A DNA stretch of 64,000 bases from Phorcus lineatus (Eukaryota > Mollusca > Gastropoda > Trochida > Trochidae), in assembly GCA_921293015.1 (NCBI GenBank), contig OV121090.1, positions 1,984,001 to 2,048,000 on the forward strand, given 5' to 3'. Below the pieces are notes generated by a model. It saw nothing but the letters and a program-made list of their open reading frames with translations. It was not told the DNA's origin and ran no database searches. Below, piece after piece: positions 24,101 to 36,100 of the stretch; the stretch's first letter is position 1, and each line of letters starts with the position of its first letter. The translations under genes and the position numbers were made by a program.

Positions 24101-27100
24101 GCCAGATACACAAGTTCAGTGTAGGAGTAATTTGGCTTCACCAGAGGGTCATCAGTAGTGTCTAGTCCCTCGTAAATAACAATAAACTCGTCCATAACCT
24201 GGCGAAGATCAACATCTTCAACGTCATGATTCTGGGTAGGTGAAATACAGCTCTGTGTTACAGACGACTGATCGTTGATACGTTGTAGCTTAGATGGCTG
24301 GACGTCATCACAAAAGGCATCACTACGACTCCGCTTCATTTTTATGCAAGATATTCTGTCAAAGTGTGACTGATATTTCTCAAAATTGGGTGAACACTTG
24401 TTGACCATCACGACGCCTGGACGCTTATATACTGACCACAAATCTGGGTGGACATTGAGGTGACCCTTGTGACACCAATATCTCACCGTCTGCTCACTTG
24501 CCATCCGCTTTAATTAAATCAGGATACTTCTTTAACACAGTTTAATTGCTCTCAATATAAATTCTGCATGTCTTCGGGTATTGTAACAACAATATCAACG
24601 ATTCAAGCCAAATGTATTTAACTACTGACAAGGGTGATTGAAACTTTGAGACACAGTGAACTTAATGACATAAGTAAGGACTAAAACAACACTTACTTGA
24701 CCTAGGACGTATCAGTATCAGAAAGTCAAGCTCTTGTAACAACATCTTAACGACAAGTTTCATTGACACAGGTCCATGTTATTTTAAATAGTGAATACAA
24801 TGTCTTTTAACTAATGCAGTACAATGTTTTAGTGATTTTAAAGTGACCGTGCCCTCTGTACGTAGGGTGGATGGTGAAGCTATACTCAAGTTGGATCACT
24901 CAATGGTAACTTGGTGTGTAAATATGAACACTTCAAATAGTCATGAAGATAAGAGGGATAACTTTCTACAGGTTATTGACAAGCTTTTAACAGGTAAACC
25001 GCCGGTGGACTTTCTCCAATCAGACGTTGTGTAATGCTCTAAATAATGTTATATATGATTTGGAGTCTTCTACCAGGGAACAGGCTAATATTGACAAGTG
25101 CTATGATAAATGGGTGGAAGTCGTGAGGAAGGAAATGAAAGAAAAGCTGCCAGTAAAAAGAGTGTAATAAATGTTCTAATGTAAGAGATTGTAATTTCTT
25201 ATGTACACGGAGATTCCAGTTTTGGCGGTTCTAATCGGCTTTTGTATTCGCCCATTTAAACACTTTAAAACATAGCCTGTCTTGATGAATGCATCCCATC
25301 TTTTTGTAAACTCTGCATACACTTTTCCACTGTCGTACAATCGGGGGTACCCAGCCCATATCTCCTGCCACTCCACTTGTGGGTGTGTACATCCTCACTC
25401 CCATAAAGAATTTCATCGCCCGATTGTGCACAGTATTTACCGCTGGAATCGTGTAAGGCCCCCATATAGATGCACCATAATCAATTGTTGCCCACACCAT
25501 GGAGTCATATAACTTCGTAAAAGTCTCATAATGCATTCCACCTAGGATTTTCCACTTAGATATCAATAAACCAAGCGCTCTTTTCGCTGAACTCGCCACA
25601 CCCTTGCCCATCCTCATATAGCTCAAGTGTTCTGTAAGCAACAGGCCAAGGTAGTTCCAGGCTTACCTCTCCACACTTAAAACAGCTCTCTGTTCTTTTC
25701 ACTGCTGGGCGTCGAAAGTGAACAACTTTGGACTTTGATGGGTTGACAGACATCTTGTTTGTAGTACACCACGAGTTTATGCCATCCAGGAGAATGTTCA
25801 AATCAGTCTCGTTTTCCGCACAATTTTCAGTACAATGTCATCAGCGTATGCTGATACACTAATACGCGTGTTATCCTCTGGCAGGCCCACACCAAAACTG
25901 TCGAGATATTCTATCAAGTCATTGATGTACACATTGAAAAGTAAGGGCGACAATAAACATCCCTGGGGTAAACCACACTTCACATTGAAATATGCTGTAC
26001 TAAAACCATTGATTCTGACGCATGACTGTACACTTTTATATAGAGACATGATAGCCTGGTACATATTCCCAACCACACCAAAGTTACTAAGTTTCTGCCA
26101 TAATATTCTTCGATCGATGCGATCGTAAGCTTTCCTGAAATCAATGAAGGCTGTAAAAGTCTCTTTCCCTGTACTTATTCTCGTCTCTATGAGTGACGTC
26201 AGAGTAGATATGTGTTCCGTGGTACTCCTCTTCTTTCTAAAGCCGTTCTGCACGTCAGACAATAACTCATTTGTCTCCGCATACTCAGAAAGTCTGTTGT
26301 TCAGCACCCCACAATACAGTTCGTAAGAAGAGGACGCTAAGGTTATTCCTCTTTAAGACAAAGGGGTGCGAGGGTCATCTGTAGACGACTTACGGATGGG
26401 ATTTATAATTCTTTTAGACCACGCACTTGGTATCACTCCCTGAATAAAACATATATTAAAAAGCTTGGTTAAAAACAGCATTGATTCCTTATTCTTCAAA
26501 ACTTCCACCGGTAGTCTGTCATGTCCAGAGGCTTTTCCGCTCTTAGCTTGCTGTAATACATATTCCACCTCCTGTACAGTTATCTTCCCATTCAAGTAGA
26601 GAGTATGGATGATGACGTCACGGTTGAAGATTATACATCAGAAAAAGGAAATGAGGCAAGACGAACTAAGTGACGATATAACCGTAACAGAGGTGAAGGC
26701 AGCAATGAGTCAAGCAAAAGAAGGAAAATCGCCAGGTATAGACGAAATCCCATCGCAACTCCTCAAAGGAGAACGAACTGTACGACTCTTACTTAGACTT
26801 TTTAATATATGCTTTAAAACTGCAAAAATACCCAAAATGTGGTCGGAGAGAATTATTACATCGATACCTAAGCCGACAATGACAGACATGACATAAATCT
26901 CTGTACCATAACGTCAAGTGCTGTGTTCGTGTCAACAGGTTGACTACACCATGGTTTTATGTAAATCGGGGACTTAAACAGGGATGCCTTCTGTCACCAC
27001 TACTTTTTAATTTGTACATAATCGATTTGATTTTTACTTTAAATACGCTTGGAAAGGGAATACGAATTGGAGAAAATAATATAGCAGTTTTAGCCTACGC

Positions 27101-30100
27101 TAAAGATGTGGTGCTTCTTGCGGAAACAGAGGAAGGTCTTCAAAGCTTACTAAACGCTGTACATATGTAGTGAAAATTGGAATTCTAAAGTTTTAAAATG
27201 TATGGAAAAACTTGGATTCGACCACCTGAAAGAAGCTGAATATTTAGAGAAGAAGCCTTTTCTTAAAGCTGTCCAAGCAGTATTACTCAGAAATTATCAT
27301 CATTCATGGAAAGAAAAGCTATTGGAACCGGAGGAATGAAAAGAGAAGAATAAGTTACGAAATTACAGAACTTTTACAGAGCTCTTTGAAACAGAAAATT
27401 ATGTGTTATATCCACTTTCCCGTAACCACAGGAGTGCTATGGCCAAATTTCGTTGTGGAGTGGCCCCAATAAGAGTTGAGACTGGAAGATATGAGAACCT
27501 ACCACTTAAGGAGAGATGCTGTTTTAACTGTACAAATACAGTGGAAGATGAAATCCATGTTCTGTTTTACTGTCCAGTTTACGCTACAATAAGAGAAAGA
27601 CTTCTTACCGCCTGTGATACAAGCCTACCTCATTTTAGTTCACTGCCTGATGTAAAGAAACTTGCCATTATTTTTAGCTCACGTGACCTAACTTTTATCG
27701 TTTCCAGAACCTGCTGTGATATCTTACATAAACGTCGAGAAATTTTATATAGATAATGTAAATAGATATTCTTACTGCATATTTTTGAATTTTATTTTTT
27801 CTATTTATATGTATATATTATATGTATATCTTATTTTTAATGTTTTAGTACACGTATACATTGTTTTATTGTCTCTCGTAAGTCGCTGAGCGACTGGTCG
27901 TTTCATATTTTATAAACATAATGTAGTATTTTATGTAACGAGTGAGACATTAATAAAATTATCTGTCTGTCTGTCTGCAGTATTTGACGAGCGATGGTAG
28001 TTTAGGAATCCCTAAGGATTTGGCATATAGAACCTTCGAATTCACAATTCTCGTCATGCAAGATAGAATCTGCCATATATTTTCATCATATCCCATGGCA
28101 ATTGGAAACATTTCCAAAAATTAGTGAATTTCCCATAGACATTTTCGTGTTCGTTAAGATTGACATCAGGTAGAATTAAGTGTAATTGTGATCATTTAAT
28201 GCCTGCCTCTTAAGAAACGTTATTAGTGAATCCCTCATTAAATTTCTGTTTCCACGTTTCTCAACATTTCCTCATTTTAGATCTGAAGTAAGAGACACGA
28301 TTTCAAAATTAATAAGCAATCTTTGGATAGAAGTGATGCAAATTTCAAGTATACAAACAAACACGAGCTTTTTGTGTATTCAAAGTCCCTATTATGAATC
28401 AGTATGTCTCTTTAGCTTTTCACTTATCATTGCAGTGCTGATTAATATATTTCATGGAATGTATGTATCAACTGTATTGTCCGATTATGTTACTATGTAG
28501 AACTGGAAATATAACATTGATGTTCTCAAGTAAAACATAACTTGTGGTTTGCTGTAATCTGTTACAAAGTACATCCTATCAATTGTTTCATTAATTGATA
28601 GGTCAAGTGTCCTTAGTTAGTTTAATGAACACACAAAAGTGTTACAAATTGTCTATATTAATCCGATTACAAGTGATTAGCGAAGAAGTATACTTAAGTG
28701 CAGTTAATAAAAAGACATTTAGAGTAGCTCTTGCTTTATTAAGATATTTTCACTAAGATTACGTATTGTAACCGGAAAGCATTCTAATTTAAGAAGAAAC
28801 AATATACCTTGTTTACAATGCGATGAAGAATTTACTTAGGAGGTATACCATTTTCTCCTTGTTTTATAGATTTGAATGACTCCGCTCTAACTATTTGCGT
28901 AAAATGTATTGTAAACATCCAAATAAACTAGATATAAATTCCTCATTTCACCATCAGATTGAAACGTATCAATAACTTGGAATGCTTTATCGATCATTCA
29001 ATGTATCAATGGTTTTAAAGCTGTTCACGTTTATTGCACAGACGAGTTATGTACTATGTAACAGTTGTGTAGTTGTAGCCTTCACTTCAGTAGTAAATTA
29101 AACAATGAACGAGCAATAATCGAGACAATATATGTGATAGTGTTGATTTTACAGGTGCATTTTAATTGTAAGTGTTCCAAAGTAACAAAGGAATCCTATC
29201 ATGTTACGTTTAAATTCTAAAAAAAAGTGGCATTATATTTTTTAGATTTCAATGTGTTATCCTAAATCATCAAAAAATCTTATGATATAACACAGAGGTC
29301 ATAACATTTTTAATTCTATTTACTCTACCGATGTTGTCATCAATTATAACATGGCCAAGGCAACGGGCTTGGAATCCTCGGCGGGGAAAGCAAGAAATAA
29401 AAAAAGCACGAAGATTATCAAGATTGGTCCGTTTTAATCTTTCGTAATCCGATTAGAATTGAACAAGTGTTTTAAGAACTTAATAGTGCTGATTACACTA
29501 ATCGAGTGTTACCCAACCAATCAATTAATAATGGAGTAAGCCCGACGAATAGAGGAAGGCAGAACGGTTTAAATGTTTTAATGAAAATGGAACATATTTC
29601 ATGACAAAAGAAAATAAAAGATGGCGGATAAAGTCTGTTAAAAGCTTTGCTTTGCTCAGCAAGTAAGAACTATTTGAAAACAATTATTGATTTCCTATAA
29701 ATAGTATGTCTTTATATGTTTTATATAATATCAATATCTTTCCAAACTTTTATTTGATCACAAGTTTTTAAAAAAAATCATTTTTTTGTAATTTCAGGTA
29801 GGTATACAATTTCCGCAGCAGCGTAGAGCAGGGAGAGCAGAGAGCGATGTTCAGGCAATTCAGGTCAAAGTCAACAATAATAGTAAAATCGTCAGTTAAA
29901 AGAGAAAGTCATAGGCTTTCTATGTATACATACAATCTATCCGGCCATTTCTTTAGGAACCTCACAATTCTGTAGAATGTGTGTGTTCATTTCAAGAATC
30001 TTGATGCATTTGAATTTTTGTTGTTAACACTTGAAGAAAAGATAAATTTTTTGCCAGCAAGAATAATATTATTGATAACATCATAATCAAGACCTAACAG

Positions 30101-33100
30101 AAACGTTAAGTCAGAAAGAACGACTTCAATATCATAAATGATTCTAATGATAGTACTTACATAATTCCAAAACCTCTGTACTGTGTCACAAAAAAAACAA
30201 AAACATGGACAATGTCTTCTGGTTCTGATTTACAAAATGTTCTTACATGTATCTATCAATTTCATTTTCAACAGCTCTCTTTTAGTATACACAATGTTGT
30301 GGATAAACCTAAACTGAAAATCTAAGAGTTTAGCATCTCTTGTACATTTTCTATAATTAATGAAAATATAGCTCCAAGGCAAGGTAACACTGTCCATATT
30401 CACTCTATCATAATCCAGGAAAGTGACACTGACTGGGAGTCTCGCCGTAAAGCCAGTAAAAGAAAGTTCGTTTGAGTCACAGAGGTTCATTATTATTATT
30501 CCATAATTAAACCAACTATTAGTAAAAAGGTTGAATTGATGATTTAGTCAGATAGGTTCAGCAAGAATTTTAGCGATTTGATCACATGGTAGATGTTTCC
30601 CAATCAACAATTTAATATGATGAAAATTTATGGCAGATTTTATTTGATGTCAAAGGTGAAAAATTTGAAGGCATCTGCTGACAACAGAAACTGCCTAATT
30701 ATTGTGAATTTCTTGAACTGCCGTGTCATATGAATTCCCTAGTCAACGACTGCAGTAGCTAATAGAGTACATGTATATTCATCAGTTAAAACAACATGAA
30801 CTTGCGTCATTGAACCACGGCGTGATGATGTTGTTAAAGTAGCTTGATTCACTTCACTTCGTCCCACATATTCGTCCCTGGAAGTGTTGTTACAGTCCTC
30901 ATTTATGTCACATCTTTGTTGATATCAATTTAACTGTTTTTCTGAAGTACCAAACAATGTATTAACTAAAACAACCGACACGGTAGGCAAAACTACATGA
31001 ACGTGTATCGTAGAAACCCGCCGTGATGATGTTGTTACAATCCTTGGTTATGTCAGATCTTTCTTTCAAGTAATTGAAAAATTATCCTGATTTAATCAAA
31101 GCAGATGGCAAGTGAGCAGACGGTGAGATATTGGTGTCACAAGGGTCACCTCAGTGTCCACCCAGATTTGTGGTCAGTATAAAAGCGTCCAGGCGTCTTG
31201 ATGGTCAACAAGTGTTCACCCAATTTTGAGAAATATCAGTCACACTTTGACAGAATATCTTGGATAAAAATGAAGCGGAGTCGTAGTGATGTCTTTGGTG
31301 ATGACGTCCAGCCATCTAAGCTACAACGTTTAAACAATCAGTCGTCTGTAACACAGAGCTGTATTTCACCTACCCAGAATCATGACGTTGAAGATGTTGA
31401 TCTTCGCCAGGTTATGGACGAGTTTATTGTTATTTACGAGGGACTAGACACTACCGATGACCCTCTGGTGAAGCCAAATTACTCCTACACGGAGCTTGTG
31501 TATCTGGCTCTTCTCCGATCTCCAAACTTCTGTCTGCCAATCAACGAGATCTACAAATACATCCAGTTCAAGTTCCAGTTCTTCAAAAGAAATACCCGTG
31601 AACACTGGCGTAACGCTGTCCGCCATAGCCTTTCAAAGACCAAGTGTTTCACCAAGATCGGAGTCCGTCGCGGCCCAAACTCCTCTGGCACCTACAACCG
31701 CTCAATATTCCTGTGGACATTCAACCCCAGCAGCATCGTCAACTTCGCCCGTGGAGACTACCGTCCTAGTGTGGACAAAGAGAGTGGTACCAACACCCTC
31801 AGATGGGGTTATTATCGAATCAACGCAGGTGCCTTCTGGGACAGGGTCTCACTTGCCATGGAGTCCAAGATGACATCTTTCAAAAATGCCCTTATCACTT
31901 CTCCTGATCAAGCCAGAATCTTTGAGCATCAGACGTGCCTTCTCCATACCCTAGAAGACCAAACTCCCACAATAGGTTCATCAACACCAGAAATGACTCT
32001 GTCTACAGTCAGTCCAACTGGTTCTAGCTATGTCACTGTTCCTTACCCATCAAACAGTCCAAATGCTGAAAACATCCATCCTTCTTCAAATGTTGGTTCC
32101 TGCTATCTGCCAGTCAACTATAACAGTCCTGTGAACAACTACACCATGTATCAAACAAGCTCGCCCTTCCAGTACAACAGTCCTTGTGAACATGGCTACC
32201 GTTATGCCAGTCAAGAACAGGAGAGTCCAGTCTTGGTCCAGTCAACATCCACATCTGTCCATTCACCTACTGGCACCCCTTCACATCAGAACAAATCAGC
32301 TTGTTCACCTGTGTTCTGGGAGTCTTCTGATATCACTCGTACTAGCAGTGCTGAAAGAGTTACTTCAAGTTTGGAGTCTGTGTCTGGACAATCATGGAAT
32401 TCCTTCCACGACAGCGGCTTCTACTCAGATTATGCCAGCCCGAATGACAGTTACAGCAATTCCTTTATTGACGGTCGTCAGTTCCATTCTCCCCCACAGA
32501 ATGTCAACATTTTCAGCCCCTCCTTCGACTTCCAAACGTGTCAATACAGAAGAAACCTCAGAATCACCTCAGATACTACAGGACATCATGAAGACAACTT
32601 CAACAACCACCATCTGTTTCCTAAACTGTCTACAGAAGGTCTCTTGGACTCCGTGAATGACTCCAGCCTTGATTCCAGTGCGGTAATGTTCAAAGGTTCA
32701 GACAACCCTGCTGATGGTTCTAGCCGCAGTGTGTCAAACTGGATCCAGTCATCTTGTGTCTTTTCTGACTCTCAAACCACGTCTTCTTCATTAACGCATG
32801 CGCAGAATTCAACGAATCCTGACTGTCTGCTGTCGGCCGACGGACTTCAAGAGTTCATGCAAGGATTCAACCCCAACCTGTTATCCTCAATTGAGAACCT
32901 TGCCAGTTATAGTCATTGACTGGAAACCATTTTGTTCTTATTGTTATGTTTGTTAAATCTGCTTTAAAGTGCTATAAATTATGAATAAATGTTTTGAAAC
33001 GATGAACGTCTAAAACCTTTTTCCTTGTTTTCAAGTGCTTATACTCAGTAGCTAACTCTGGATTTCAACGCATTAAGAACGAGAGTCATCAGACATATCC

Positions 33101-36100
33101 ACTTTTCCTCCATAACTCCTACCATACATCTTTGAAATAATATATGGACATTTTCTATCAAAACCCCTGGGCGGGCTCGCGCTGTGGTTATCGCGTGCAG
33201 CTTTGGATCAAGACGTACGGGTGTCGAATCTTGCCAGGGGCTCGGCAACTTTGTCTTCAGTAGAGAACATGCAGTAAGGTTTTGGGGCAATGATACACTG
33301 ACTTTCAGCGCAATGCCACCAATGTTTCGATAGTGACAGCCGATGCTCGCAGGTTTCACAGCACCATAATGTTGCGGGCTTTCTCGCAATAATACTTGCA
33401 GAAGTTTTTGAGTTTAGTGAGCTACCCGTGCTGTTCCTTTAAATAACGGCTGTCAAATTTTAAGGAGGTGTCTTAGCTAATTACTACTGACATAAGTAAT
33501 TAATGTAAAACAACATCAATACAATAAATAACGTAATTTATCAAGGATTACAAAAAAGTGCTCGTCTTCAAATGGGTAGTAGCACGTTTCTAAACAAATA
33601 AAGTGATCTCACGAAAACGAAAATAAATGTTACCATTTGGAAGACAATGCCTTTTAATCAAGAGAAGCAGTCTACTGTGCTCGGTTAAGCTTGCTTATTC
33701 ATTTCCCTACCTTAAATGATTAAAAGTGGTTTTTGCTTGATTCCTGATAGTTTCTTCTACGACTTCGGATGGTATTGTCAAGTAAGATGTTTGACCCTCT
33801 GAAGATAACACTTTTGTTTACTTGGGCAAATTTTAAGAAATAATATTTGAAAGAAAACGTATACTTCCCCTTTAACACCTACTTTTACAAAACGTACCAT
33901 CTGAAATATTTTCAGATTATATTTTCTGTGTCATTTTCTCAATTGAATTTTTTCTTATTTTTCATGTTTCATATTTTCATTCTTCCAAATCATTCAGCCT
34001 TTAACTGTTCACATATATACGTGCGTTAAAATGATTGTAATGCATTGAAATGCCAATAAACCTGGAATGGCATGTGAAAATATAATGTTTTACCTCTTCC
34101 ATATAGGTCGCGTGTCCATGAATTATTGTAACGAACACACTAGAGTATTCATGAAACAACTTGTTCTCAATTTTTTTAATGGTCAAATCGGATATTTTTT
34201 CGGTGGAAATAAAAAATATTTTCAATGTGTGAAATAATACAATCAGTGAAATAACACGTACGATCAAATGACGTCATCGTTGGTATCATGAAACAATAGG
34301 GTGACGTCATGAGATGAACGCAATCATTGAAGTCATCTGGCTTCTGCGTTCATGAAAACGTATTTTACAACATTTTGGGAAATGTATTATATATAACATC
34401 TGATATTTCTCGTTGAATACCATATATAACTCATCTCGTGTAGTAGAAAAGTATATATTTTTACACATGACTGCGCAACTCGTGAAAAAAATATTCTCCC
34501 TCTCGATGATATATACATAGTATTCAAATAACAGAATTTTTATGTTTTATTGAGTGTGTTTTTGTTTCAAAATTAAATATATTCATTGAATATACACATG
34601 TGCTACCATCGCCATAATAATACTCCTTGTTTTGATACAGTCATAACGACACTCTTCTGAAATTTTATTACCCGAGGAAGTACATGTATGTCATATGACT
34701 TTAAGAAATGAAAGTGATTCTTTTATTACCCGAGAGCAAGTGTTTTCCATGAATTCGGTCGAATTTCGTAAAAGTCATATATAATTTTAATTCCAATTCT
34801 ATTCATCTAAAACGCATGGACAAGTTTATCAGTGACTTTTGTTTTTATTAAGTGTTTGATGAGCTTCAATGTTACTTTATTGACAAAGCACTAGAAATGT
34901 TTTATGTTTTCGGGTATCCAATTTTACTGAATCGATCTCATGACTTCTGTCATGTGTGCTGCTTTGCTAGGGCCATAATTTCACAACATTGTAAGTTGTG
35001 TGACCTTTTGAGCGTACAGAAATTTGGCTGCAAGGTTAAAAGCTGTTTTGATTATGAGCCATACATTATTTGTAACATGAAATCAGAAAAAAACATATAA
35101 TTCAAAATGTTTAAAAGAATTTGACGATGTGAAATTCACTAACGATGAAATAATAAATCTCCTTTGTCAACCCTAACCCATCAAAATTAAAATGGCACCT
35201 GCAAAAATTAATTATCGATAATCAACTGATATCTGCTGTATATACAATGAAATTAACAACAATAATACAAATCTTGTCTCGATTAATCTTCATTAATCAC
35301 TCGTAATGCGATTAATTAGATAGGGTTTTCCTCGACACTTCTGTGTGTCTTCAATAGACCAATTAAAGAACACATGACCTATCACTGAACGAGACGATTG
35401 GTACCTTCAACAGAAGAGGAATACAAAAGCAATGTTGGGAACATTCATATTTATTTATGTTTTGTACATAAAATGATCAAAGAAGCATTACATGTGAGCA
35501 GTTAAAGGATGAAAGTTTTAGATACATTAATCTACAGCGAAAGTAATGACACAATAATATTATGTGAAAAGCTTCATTCACAAAAATAAGTTCTTAATAC
35601 TATATATAAACTTACACGAAATTGTCCCTGATGTCATTCTTAAATGGCCTAAAGTAACTCACATAGTAATTTCATTACATCGTGGGCAATGTTTCCCATT
35701 GCCATGTGACATGTTTAAAATATATGGCAGATTCTATCTTCCATGACGAGAATGGTGAATTCGAAGGTTCTACAACAAAAACATGCCAAATCATTAGGAA
35801 TTCAAGAACTACCATCGCTCGTCACTTACACAAGTAAATTACTGCATTAATTAAAACACATCGTATTCATTAGTTCAAACAGCCCGGACTAATGCCAGTC
35901 AAACCTCGCCATGAGCATGTTGTTCCAGGAGCTTGACTAGGTCCCCGTTAGTGTTGTTGCAGTCCTTGCCTATGCCATTAACTTCACTGTGTCTCAAAAG
36001 TTTCAATCACTGCATTGGCTAAAAGACACCCTTTCAGTAGTTGAAACAACATTGGCCTGACTCGTTGATATTGTTGTTACAGTCCTTATACATGCCCGAT

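Larger units (their letters stand above)
33000..35870. repeat. Spacer of tandem unit 1
   Basis: Nearly identical in order and sequence to the spacer of unit 2 (38050-40930). Gene-to-gene distances are 5051 bp (copies 1-2) and 5066 bp (copies 2-3), so gene plus spacer were duplicated as one block. It contains a tRNA-like module (33164-33240) and a CRE pair (34268-34308). Short ORFs inside are copied with the block but break between units, so they are not genes. Confidence 0.85.

Noticed and set aside
25165-27975. Twin-priming inversion of a single LINE
   Set aside because: The two opposite pieces both contain the early RT ([11 protein letters not shown] and [11 protein letters not shown]) with different sequence, so they are two elements, one inside the other.
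31496-31873. A 125-codon overlapping frame across the forkhead domain, open in all five Fox copies (121 codons in copy 0)
   Set aside because: The bases are shared with the strongly conserved forkhead domain, so an open second frame is copied along with it. The encoded Ser/Thr-rich protein has no domain of its own and I see no sign of separate selection.
33164-33240. Functional tRNA gene
   Set aside because: The acceptor stem pairs perfectly, but the D, anticodon and T arms do not fold properly and the B box has an extra base.
33847-35100. Short ORFs repeated in the unit 1 and unit 2 spacers
   Set aside because: They are identical because the block was recently duplicated. Some are broken in unit 2 and they are absent from unit 3, with no codon-like pattern of change.
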